Shown: piece after piece, positions 11,401 to 23,400 of the stretch | Position numbering within the stretch: position 1 is the stretch's first letter | Layout: each line of letters starts with the position of its first letter | NCBI GenBank assembly: GCA_016169945.1 | Contig: JADLSH010000020.1 | Location: 558,001-622,000, forward strand | Origin: Trachythela sp. YZ-2020 | Taxonomy: Eukaryota; Cnidaria; Anthozoa; Malacalcyonacea; Clavulariidae | DNA length: 64,000 nt | Direction of reading: 5' to 3' | Notes under the pieces: model-generated | What the model saw: the letters and a program-made list of their open reading frames with translations, nothing else | Database searches by the model: none | What the model was told of the DNA's origin: nothing | Position numbers and translations under genes: made by a program

Positions 11401-14400
11401 TTTATATGCATATAAATAATAAATAGAGCATGCGTGCGTACATGTGCATTGCTATCTTTTCTAATTCAAAATATTCTCTGCTGCAATTCTTGTTCTCGTT
11501 TGACCAGGACATGAGAGATGGAAGTTAGTGATAACCAACATGATTCCGTATACACAATAGTGTGTCTGGTACGCGAAGTACAAACCCATGCAGATATCTG
11601 ACAGTTGTATTTTTCTGCATTTCAGGTACTTATGATGTAATTTTAGACGAGAAACATTACAGAGATATTCTGATGCAACATGTTATACCGCCCGCTGCAA
11701 AGGTAGGTTGAAATGTGTTTATTGATACCATGTAGTACTCACTACATGTCTTCTGATTGGCTTAGAGCTTACAGATAAATAATGGTAGAGTGGAACCAGC
11801 TCTATTATCGGACACTGTACAACGGACACTCCCACACAACTGATAGTAAGTTCAGATTCCGATTTCTTAAAATTAGAATCCTTAGTATTGAAACCTCTAA
11901 ACCACACAGCGGGTAGCAAACCACGGACAGCACACTTCGGTCCCAAGGTGTTCCCTATATGGAGGTTCCACTGTAATTGAACTCAAACGCGTGTTAACGA
12001 AATCGTAAAATTGTAATGACAAATCTGGTGGTAGACCAAAATTGCACCGTTTCATTGAAATAGGATCATGCGGAAATCTTGCCTTGTACTGACGAAGTGA
12101 GTCACTAACCCAAATTCTTTTTGGAATGTGTATTGTTTGGGTCGTTTTAAGAAGATATCTAAGGTATCTTTGTAGCAAAAAGCTCATCTTGATTAACATT
12201 TTCGCTGTCAAATGATGTCATTAGATGAGTTTTACCAGCAAAAACAGGAAAACTAGCTTGCAATTCATAGTGACATCATATAAAAGGTTTTGCCATTAGA
12301 ATACAGATTTTTGTAACTCAACCTCGTCCCCAAGTTATTAAATAACAATCGTTCCGCATAAAATTAACAGTATCAGTGAATTTGTCTTGTTCCTATTGAT
12401 GTATAACTATAACGAATGGGTCGATTGTAATTGCAAGAATGAAAAGGGTGGACCACTTCTCCATCTTCCTGGAGCTTGGACGGCGTCTAAAAGTTGTAAT
12501 GAGACTATATTTATTAACTATAAATTTTATTGTGCTGTAAATATACCGTAAACTTTTAGTATGCCACCTCCCCTTCCTCTGACATCAAAGAAACACATGT
12601 GTAACTGATTGTATTTATAAACTTTCCTAGTTTATGTTAGCTACACTCCTCCATAAACATCGCCTTAGATGAGCGGGAAAACTTTGGTTGTGGGCAAAAA
12701 TATGTTAAACCCAGGCATGGTGATGACCCATGAGAGATTCATGCGGAGGAGCTACATGTTTTGTTTTGTCAATAAATTGAAATTGTGAAACACTGTACCA
12801 TCTAATTTGAATGTTTATTTTAAACAAAATCAAAAATGAATCATGAAGATATAGCTCTATAAAAGAAGTTACTCTCTACAATTTTAAGAGTTATTTCGAT
12901 TAAAATTATAGCGAGTTACGTGGCATATACACTTTAAACAGGCTCTTATTGAACGTCTCAGTAATTTATACGTAATTGAAGTATTTAAAAAAATAACCCT
13001 CTAATAGTCTATATAGTTATTATATACAAGTATGATGTTTTTTCTAGGCTGATGCGGAGGCGGCGCTCATACGAATGGGTAAGTCGGTACTTTTGATGGA
13101 CGATTAGTAAACAATATAAAAATATATAAAATTAACAAATAAGCCCTGTATATGCATATGACAATACTATACTTAAAGTGTCTGTCAAGTCCGTTCTGCT
13201 CACGCGCGTGTTTTGTTTACATATTTTATTCTAAACGATAGATAATTAAATTGAAATTCCTATCTGTGGGCCCACACATTAGCTCATTACGCATTCAGAA
13301 TACATCAGGAAAGTAAAATTAAACTGCTAAAGCGAAAATTTAGCCCCAAAACGACAAATTTCAAAGGAACGATTTTAAGAAGCACCTCTTCTTACATTGG
13401 GTATGGATAACATTTGTTCGAAGTAAATTACAATAATCAATATTCTTTAAGAACAAAGATAAAACGCTGTACTTTAGCCTAATAGGCCTACTTCAAGACG
13501 TTATCGTGCTTATAAGATAAGAAACATAAATTTTATCATGTACTTGTCTAAAATATACATAATTTCTTTTTAGTAAAGCTATAACTAATTATTAAATAGT
13601 AACTAATTATTAAATAGGTGTTTGTGCAAAATTTAAGATTATTTCACCATGTTTCAAACAAAATATGTAAACAAACCACGCCCATGTCTATGACATGAGC
13701 AGAACTTGGGACTTCGGTGGCGAAGTGGTTAGCGCACTTGCCTTTCACCTCTAAGGTCGCGGGTTCAAGTTTCAGTGAGAACTTTCTCAATGCGACTCGA
13801 ACCCAGTCCTCAAGTGAAAAGAGTAAAGTCAACGCTCTGCCGAAAGTCGTGGGTTTTCTCCGGGTACTCCGGTTTCCTCCCACAGGGAAAGTTGACAGGG
13901 TTGGTTAGGTAAAAGGGTCCACAGTAATTGGCATATGCTGTTGTGATGACCCTGCCCTAGTTGGCGAAGCTAAATAAATTAAATAAATTAGAACGGATTT
14001 GACAGCCACTTTAAGGGTTTCTAGTATCAAATTAGCTAAAATGTGTAACAAAAACGTCGACGTTTCGAGCGAAGTCCCTTCGTCTGCAAGTTAGTGACGC
14101 TGTAGACTTCCAGATGAAGAGCCTTCGCTCGAAACGTCGACGTTTGCAGTTATATTTTGCAGCTGGTTTGATCCTACAACCTTCAAGTATATCATTTATC
14201 GCTATATACACTGAAACCACGCACATTTAAGATATGAGAGTAGTAATATTATAACAAATATACTTGCAGGGAGGTGAGTCCGGGATTTGACGCACCGAGG
14301 GTGGCTGGTAGCTGTCCGAACCTACCGAGCGAAGCGATGTAGGTTCGGACAGCTACAAGCCGACAGCTACAAGCTAAAATGCTTTTTACGCATTTTAGTA

Positions 14401-17400
14401 TATAATTTCTTGTTTTGATAACGAACATTTTAGCCGCCAACATACTACGCCAACAAACAAACTTAGGCTTAAATTGAAGCTAAAAAAATTATCTACAATA
14501 CTCCCTTATTCTTGAGAAGAGAAAATGCACACATTCTGCGAAAACATTGCCAAGGTTTATGAACCTGCCGAACAAATTTCGGTTATAACGCCATGTTACG
14601 AGTCACGAATATTTCTCTTTGATCTTGACCCTAATCCCGACCCAATCCCTAACCCTATTGTGTGCGTAACATGGACTTAGAACCCAAATTTCGGTTCGGT
14701 CCCGAACCCACCTCCTAAACATACGTCAGCAGGTGGGCTCGGGATTGAACGCACCTCTTCGGAGCCAATATGAAAGCCACTTTTACGCTAGGTATGAGAT
14801 AATAGCAGGACATTACTGTGACGTAGGTTTCCTGATTAAGAATTGCTTGATATGAGGTTCTCCGTAGGACGATTGGACGAAAACAAGTAGTGATATAGAG
14901 GTTTGAGCGGTCGCCTCTCGTGTATATGATTAGACTTTGCGATTGGTTGATAGTGACAATAAAGGGCAATAAACTATAGAATAAACGAGACACAAACACT
15001 GATAGTCACAAAAACATGATCTGATCATATTAGGTGGATGTTTACTGTGTGTTGAGGCAGTGCAAAACTCAAAGTGTGCAACCTTGATATTTTCGAATAC
15101 ATGATTAACAAGAATCGTTAATAGGTTGTTTGTTTGTTTGTCTGTAAGCATAATAACTCATCATAACTGTAAGCATGGAGCTAATGACCATAGGCCAAGA
15201 ACAATCGGTTCAATTTTGGTTCAATTTGGATGGAAACTGGATGAGAAATTTACAAAAGTTTGTCTTGTTTCCCCAGGCTGAGAGGGCTGAGAGGTGTGCT
15301 TAATATAGAGGGAAGATTATTGATTCTGCCAAAACACTTCTACACTATCAGGTATATAAATATGAAATAACTTTATTCAAACACGGTGACACGTGAGTTA
15401 ATTTACCGGTACGTCATCACATGAATCACCTGATTGAACGAAAACTTCTATTTCGGATTGGCTTATAATTTATATATGCATTAAGAAGTGAGTTGTCGCA
15501 TCAGTAAACCCATTCGTAAAGTCCGTATCTATATAATAGTAGAAAGTTATTCTTACCGTTTTGTGAATATCTCGTATGATTCTTGTCCTTATTGTGCTTC
15601 TCGGCTCGAATGAAAGACGTTGAATTAATAGAAATAAATTTCTCTATACACTCATTTAGACTCTCTTCATTACCTTCGTACGTTGCAAAACAGTAGCCGT
15701 CGGAAAATCGAGCGTTACTAAATTTAGTTTCAAGAAACTTGATTTCTTTTTGTTCCATGGCATCATCGCTCGCAGCAAGAGAAGCCATGTTTATTTACAT
15801 ATTTCCCGCCAGCGCGAATCAGTTAAATATTATATTAAATAGTAAATATTCGTATAAATTTGCATAATTATTTTATTGATGTTTCTGCTTAATGTACATG
15901 GACAGTTAGAGAGATGGACAATAGAAGATTGGCGCCAACCGTCTTAATTATTACTTAATGAAAATATTCATTTTTATATAGTCTTTAGTGTCTGTTAAGT
16001 ACATCTAATGAATATTGCTTGTGTTAATGATTGCTTGCAGCATGGGTTGTGAATTTTTTATGCAGATCTAAATTGATTCAGTATTGCAGATAATTCACGA
16101 GGTGTTTCTTTAGTACTAAATTAATGAGAATAAATTACATTCCCTATGAAACTCAATAGTTCATCGTCATTTCTGACACACTATATTTACATGCGCCGAA
16201 AGATTTTTCTGGCAGAACCCTGAATCTTCCATGGGAATGAACATTTGTTACAATGGTGGTTTCAAATCCTAAAGGCAATCAAATTTCGCATAACATCATT
16301 TACATTGCGAGTTGTCGCTAAAAGTTGTTCGGTGTATAACATCGCCTTAAAACACTAAGTACTGTACATGACAAGGTATCTTATATTGTCTTAATTCTGG
16401 TTTTCAACTACAGGTTTTCATTACGAGATATGTGTATTTTCAATTTAAGAAATGTTCCAAGCCAATAACAAAATTACTTTGCAGCCGACTGAAAGCACAC
16501 AATATATTGACATTTATTGCATTTGTAAACCTACATCTGTCCAAATATATCTACATAACTACCTGCTAGTAATTTACGTTCGATGTTTTATACTATAAAT
16601 ACTATATTATAATCATGTATAAATGCTCCGTAGCATAAAACTCAGCTAACTTCTTCAAGATTTACCTCGTTCCAAGGCTTTTCCCTCTGACATTGACAAG
16701 GTAAACAGGGGGCTTAAGCAATTTAAAATAACGTCGGCGGAAAATAAACAATAGAAAATGTAGTAATTAATGTTTTCGCTTGTCCCGAGTGATATTAAAT
16801 TTAATAATAGCTGAAAGTTAACAATACGTGAAACACATACCTATTTTCAAACACCTCTAGGCAACAATTTTTACGTTTTTCGTCCACGGACAAGCCTGCA
16901 AAATAAAACCAATTATTTGAACAATTGAATGTTTGCCCTAATTCTCAGTAAACTTGCTCGTTAATTCTCGACGTTCAAAAGTAGTTTTTCCTTTTCAAAA
17001 TCTACGGCATAAAATAGACTTATTTACAAAATACATCTTTTAGATAAATCTACAATATCTATTCTTTAAATTCACCTTATTTTTGCATCTATTTTAAACC
17101 ATACCCAAGCGAGGCGGATTTTAAAATATTGTTTTAAACGTATGGTACATTTCGCCATTTTGAAATACCCCGGCAAAACTATTTTCTGAATTCTGAGTCA
17201 TTCTGACGTTTCTTCTTCCTTCTCAAATTACTAAATTGTGATTGGCTAATATGGCCATAAAATATAAACACGTTTGGTGCATTTTGAGCACGTTATGAAA
17301 GACTGACAAACACGAAATTTTATGAAATATTTCTCGGGAATTTTCAGGATAAGCACGCACGAATAATAATTATATAAACATTGTAAAAAGGCTTTTATTT

Positions 17401-20400
17401 TTTGCGGGAAGGAAAATGCACTGAAGAAGAAGATAAATCGTTAAAATAGTTTTGAAAATTGATTATTATATTCAAATTAAAATAATTTATAATATAACAT
17501 TTATAGTACGCGCGTGCTGATTGGTCGAGAAGCGTGTTTCTATAACTGTATAGAAACACGGAAATTTTCCTGCCAAAATTTAAAATCATAAAAAAAACAA
17601 ATTTAATGCAAATTATCAAACTTTGAATACTATTTAAAAACAATATTAATGCTTTTACACATTTTTGACTGTTAATTTTCAAACAGAGTTGTTTTCTTGC
17701 AGCGAAATTGACGAGCAAAAGTCAGCATGCGTACGTAATGAGAATTTGTAAATTAATCGAGTTTAAAAAATGTCTTTTGAGTTATATTATAAAAGAAATA
17801 GAAAACATTTTTTCCTGTGTTTCTATTTAACAATTAGTCGCCGAAGGCGAGGTGATTACAAGCCTATAGTCACTGAGCCGAAGGCGAAGTGACTATAGGC
17901 TTGTAATCACCGAGCCTGAGGCGACTATAAATTGTTTTAGTAGAAATTTCAAAGAGAAAAACAAACACAGAAAGTTATGAGGTCAGTTGAAAAGGCTATA
18001 GGACAAAATTCAGCGCTTTTCTCAGCGGCCGGTTATGAAAAACATGCTGGCAAAAGACGAGTGTCAAAAACATATCGAAGCGAAACAAAAACAAACAATT
18101 TCGTGAGAAACATACTTTGGAAGGGCTCAAATAAAAAGTAGAATGGTTTTAAAAATATATCACAGCTAGGTTTTTGCTGAATATAACGATATAAATGAGG
18201 ATAAAACGAATAATTTTAAAAATAAACACTTGTGGTTGAGCCGTACGGAAAAAGTTTTATACATGTTCATTTCAACAGCGAGAAAACGCTGCCTTTCATG
18301 GAAGAAAAATAGTGTATTTGTTATCGCTTACCTTTAAAAATGTCAAAAATATATCCTCCTTGAATTTAGCGGCAGTTTTTTTCATTTAAAACTTTGAATC
18401 AGGCTAAAAAAACCCGATTTTTGTTTTAAATTCGGCAGCTTGCGAAGAAGCCATTTTGAAAAAAAGTGATAGTCACTGGGCAGTGACTATCACTTTTTAG
18501 TAGAAATTTCCAGGTGACTATCGATTTTCCTGCATGCTGATTGGTCCAAATTGAGCCTCTAAAAAGTGAATCAAGGCAATTGTACAAGCAATATAATTCA
18601 CGGAGGGGGGTGGTAAGAGTGATATTAGGGTGATAGGCATGCATTATTTTACAAGATCTTGAAAGATATGTTATCACCTGTAATGCCCTTGGGTTTTTCT
18701 ACAGCTTCCCAGGTTCTCCATGCATTGGATTTGGTTTGATAACATCGCTTTAAAACCGAAATATCTTTGCTTCGCTTCACAGATAATAGTTGACAGCGAG
18801 CTACACTTGTTGAAAAACCTCTAACTGTAAACGCCTGCAAGCTTGATTTTGACAATAAACGTACCGCATACATCCTGAGTTAACAGGCAATGTATTGCAA
18901 AATTTGCCACTCGTTATTACGGTATAAAGAGGTGCAAATTTTTACTTGAAAGTTGAAATTATAATTTCCGCACTCTCATGTAAACAAATTTCTGATGAAA
19001 CTTGTGAGCATGCGCTGTAATAGAACTTAATAAGATGACGTATCTATTTTGAATTTAGGAAATAGAAATTGTGAGGTGTCTATTGCTTTTCCTGCATTCT
19101 GATTGGTCCAAATTGAGCCTCTAATTAGCCGTACGGCCTGTTAACTCAGGATGTATGCGGTACGTTTATTGTCAAAATCAAGCTTGCAGGCGTTTACAGT
19201 TAGAGGTTTTTCAACAAGTGTAGCTCGCTGTCAACTATTATCTGTGAAGCGAAGCAAAGATATTTCGGTTTTAAAGCGATGTTATCAAACCAAATCCAAT
19301 GCATGGAGAACCTGGGAAGCTGTAGAAAAACCCAAGGGCATTAATACTTTAATACTTTAATAACAATTTACCATAACTTACAAAAAAAAAATAATAATAC
19401 AAGCAAGTATGGAAGGATAGCAATAGGAGGAAACCAAATTCCCATTATTATAACTGCTCACCCAATTACAGGTGATAACATATCTTTCAAGATCTTGTAA
19501 AATAATGCATGCCTATCACCCTAATATCACTCTTACCACCCCCCTCCGTGAATTATATTGCTTGTACAATTGCCTTGATTCACCTCATACAGAGGCGTAT
19601 CTTAGCAAAGGTGTTTTTTTACTGGCCGTCATGTTCTTAGCCAGTAACTGCCGACATCAAAGGTGCCAACATGAAGATACACCTCTGTATGTAACTACTC
19701 TGTGTCCCAACTCCCATAATTTAGCTGACGCAACTGGTCGTGTTATTCTTGGTGGTGCCTCATTGGCTGGAATTGCTGCACTTTGTTACTATGGTTTGGG
19801 ATTGTCCAATGAGATTGGAGCAGTTGACCGTGCAAGGTAATAATAATGGGTTTATACATTCATCCATTGGTTCTCCTATAGGAACACTGGACCTCTTGGG
19901 AGAACAGTTTAGAACTGACAAAGCTATCCACGATAAATAAAGTTTTCGGTTGATGTATACTTTAGAATGCATTCTAAAAGCCATTTTTTATTTCAAGTCT
20001 ATGGCCCAAGTTGGTAAGAGAGCGTATTCAAGCAACGTATGGTTATTTTGCTGGAAGTTTGGTCATCACTGCTGCGTCAGCTTATGCTATAGCAAGATCC
20101 AGGTTTATTCATAGATGGATGGCTGCTAGTCCATTGCTGGTAAGGTCAACTCAACAACATCTCTCAATTCTATTTGCTTGCCTCCATGTACAAGGCTATA
20201 ATATGATAACTGCTGCATTTATAATGCTTAGTGAAATTTGCTCAATTCCATTTCATTTTAGACAGTTGGTGGAGGTTTAATAGCAATGATTGGAACGTCA
20301 ATGTTGAGTGCAGCTTTGCTTTATGAACCTGGACTGAACACAAAACACTTGGCATGGATAGGTAAATATGTCAGTTCGTTTAGTATTTGATCAAAAGAGA

Positions 20401-23400
20401 ACTTTATATGAGCTGCTATGGTTTGTGTCTGAACTACTTGAAAAGGTTAAAAACATTTTGACGATTCAAGTGAGTCCCATCATCAGACTGATAGTAAGCA
20501 AACAAAGGCCGGAACCTTAGCTTGAAACATCAAAGTGTTTTAACTGGATTTTTTTCCAATGTGCTCACTTTTGCTATTACTTTGTCATCTTATTTAGGTC
20601 ACAGTAGTGTGGTTGGATTAGTGATAGCTCCACTCATGTTGCTTGGTGGTCCTCTGGTTGTCCGAGCTGCAGCCTCTTGGGGTGGACCCCTCGCTCTTGG
20701 CTTGGGCGGAATATGTGTTGCATCAATTTGTAAGAAATTATACAACTGTTGATCCGTAGATGGTAAAAATGTTATTTCATAGGTTCAATGTTAAAAATCC
20801 AGTGTAATAATTTTGTCATTTCCTAGGTACATTGTTCTTACCAGCAACAGGTGCAGTGGGGGCAGGATTACAGGCAGTCGTCACATATGGTGGTCTTGTA
20901 ATATTTGGAGGTTTCATGCTTTATGACACACAGAAAATAATCAATATTGGCCGAAACTTACCCTGTCTATGGCGATAGTGTGTATGACCCAATTAGAGCG
21001 TAAGTAATCACATTGTGGAACAATTATCCAGGCATGATCTGTATGTCCAGATCTTCATCAGTGCAAATAACATAACACTACAATTTACATGTTCTTTCAT
21101 GCTACTTTAGGTCAATGGGTATCTATATGGATACAATAAATATCTTCATACGAATATTGATCATCATGGCCAACACTTCTGGGAACAGACGCAAGTGAAT
21201 TCCACATTAAATGAAGCAAGAATGAAATGTTTTTAATGGCAGTGGTTTGATTCCATTCAGTTACCAAATACGCTTTGTTTAGCATCGTTATATACACCTG
21301 AAAAGCATGTACCATGCAAGTATAATACTTAGTTTGACACACCAATATTGAACAACACCTCTAGTTTTAATGAACAACATTGCAAAAGTGTACATAGTTA
21401 CTGTACCAACCTAATCAATGAATATACTAATTTATAGTTTGACAGTTCTTGTAACACTTCAGCACTTGACTTATAGCTATAAAATAAATGCTTGGCATGG
21501 AGGATCTTTAAAAAATATATACTTTTTTATGTATTTTGCACTAATTGTACAAATAGTCTATAGTCTGTCAGCAGTAAGATACATCCAAGTACAACTGTGT
21601 CAAAAATTGAGTTTCAATTAGTTTTCCAATAACAGTTTACATTCATCTAGCATCAAATACAATCACTAAATACAAGTCAAGGATTTTAAACATTTTTAAT
21701 AATTCTAAAAAGGTTAATCTGCAGTGGTTTGTGTCTAAATTACTTGAAAAACAGTTAAACCATAATATAGGTGCAAAATCTATTTTAGAAAACCAATTCT
21801 GTCCAAAATCAATTGTCTCTAACTGTTCTGCATTATCCATGGTTATATCTCTTGTTAACCATATGTCTCTCGAAGGCGAGAGGTGAAAGCATACCACGCC
21901 TGCGCAGAACCAACAGTGGTACATGTATTGTAGAGTCTCCCATGATATATGAAAGGGAATGAACAACACTCGCCTGACGTCTTGCGCTGACAACAAGGTT
22001 CTATAGGGGAAATAATTGTAGAAATTGTAGAACTCCATGAACAAGCAAGTTATCATGACATAATCATGAAATAAATTATGACGTAATATGACCCAAATAT
22101 AATTACGTAATCTTACCTTCGCATTCCGCCCCTAGACCATTTACATCGAAATAGTGACACACCACATCCGCCCACTGTCATTTGGAGTACATTCATGGTA
22201 TAGGTTTTGCCTTTGTAGGTAAATGGTATGGCACAATTTGCAACCATTCGTCCAGTAACCTTTGTTTGAAGTTCGTCATGTTTCTCTTGGATAGCTCTAA
22301 TCAATTCTAAACTTTTCTCCCTAGAAGTCCTATAACGACCATCCCTTCTGGTTTCAAGTGTTACTATAGGAAGGCCCTTAAACTAAAACAACTTTATTTA
22401 TACTGGATAGCTTTATCAGTTCTAAACTGTTCTCTCTAGAGGTCCAGTAAGGATCATCCTTTCCTATTTCAGTGTTACTACAGGAGGAAAGAACTTTCAG
22501 CTTAAGTTTTCAAGCAAGGTTTGCTTACTTGGTTTACTAAATCAATGGTTTGGTAATCATTACTGTTGTAAACTTGTGTTTGATCGTTTATTTCAGAATA
22601 TTGCATTTGTGTTTCCGTGTCAAATGTCCCTGAAATAAGGAACGGTGTTTATTCCCGTGCGAGCAAGGCGCAGGGAGGGAAAAACAATTAGGGGAGGGGC
22701 GCACACTACTTTGCACGACGCTCCTCCACTCCTTTCTGCAAGGAGAGTTAACCAATTGAAGGAGAAAACAACTGAAGAGCAATCGTTTTCAGATCTCTTG
22801 ATTAAAGCAGGTATTTCGGAAACATATGGCCATTTCTTAATGAATTTCCACACATTGTTAAAAAATTTCAAGCAGCTCCATTACTGCAAACTGCCCATGC
22901 GATTTTTCAGCCCAAACATCCGTATTGTCCGACAGATCTGTCGAGCGGGAATCCAAATGATTGGCAGTAGTTTATTGTAGTGCTGTTTCTACTATCTGCT
23001 GTGCGTGAGTTTTCCTTTGTATTGCATGTATATAGTGTATATATTGTAAATAGTGTGAAGAAATCGCTGCCAGCCTCAAAACGATATTAGAAGCGATTGG
23101 CAACACCAAAACAATCAACATCTTTTACTCTGCTGTGCAAGGAGAACTCTTGAAAAAGCTAAAACAAGAAGCAAATCGAAGTAACCAATCGTTCGCCGAT
23201 CTCCTGGGACATGCGGGCATGTCCAAATCTCACGGATACTTCCTTATCCGATTCCATACTTTGATGATGGAGTTCCCGGGACTCCGCTACTGCAAAGTCC
23301 CTATTCTCTTTTTTAGCAAAAACCTGGCCATAATCCGGCAAGTCTGCCAGACCAATCCAGATGATTGGAAGTGATTTCCAATCGTCTGGTTGGCCTGGCA

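Larger units (their letters stand above)
18566..19583. repeat. Inverted duplication of GHITM exon 1 and start of intron 1
   Basis: Left arm 18566-18888 (323 bp) is the reverse complement of right arm 19136-19583 (448 bp). The 125-bp difference is exactly the insertion at 19344-19468. Both breakpoints are sharp: the arms begin 15 bp before the ATG and end inside intron 1 at TTGATTCAC. The encoded 64 residues are identical between arms, and the intron part is also identical as far as I can read. Confidence 0.93.
19151..21198 (+). pseudogene. GHITM: GHITM / TMBIM5 (MICS1), seven exons, broken twice in this sequence
   Basis: Growth-hormone-inducible transmembrane protein, a BAX-inhibitor-1 family protein of the mitochondrial inner membrane involved in cristae structure and calcium/proton exchange. 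Exons: 19151-about 19471 (interrupted), 19725-19836, 19998-20139, 20262-20361, 20598-20729, 20827-20999, 21111-21198. Exon 1 is an Arg/Ser-rich presequence; exon 2 reads [19 protein letters not shown], exon 4 [10 protein letters not shown], exon 5 [17 protein letters not shown], exon 6 [14 protein letters not shown], exon 7 [11 protein letters not shown]...GNRRK. The ungapped length would be about 313 residues (human 345). Two lesions: a 125-bp insertion giving a stop after PKGINTLIL, and one extra G at 20949-20950. It is nested inside GTF2H2 intron 9 on the same strand. It could instead be a functional gene with haplotype or assembly errors. Confidence 0.9.

Noticed and set aside
13644..13908. 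Open frames on both strands near 13.7 kb
   Set aside because: Fully covered by a tRNA-derived SINE with A box, B box, core and tail.
20011..20280. Single long + frame as a separate small protein
   Set aside because: It is GHITM exon 3 read through into intron 3; true borders are 19998-20139.
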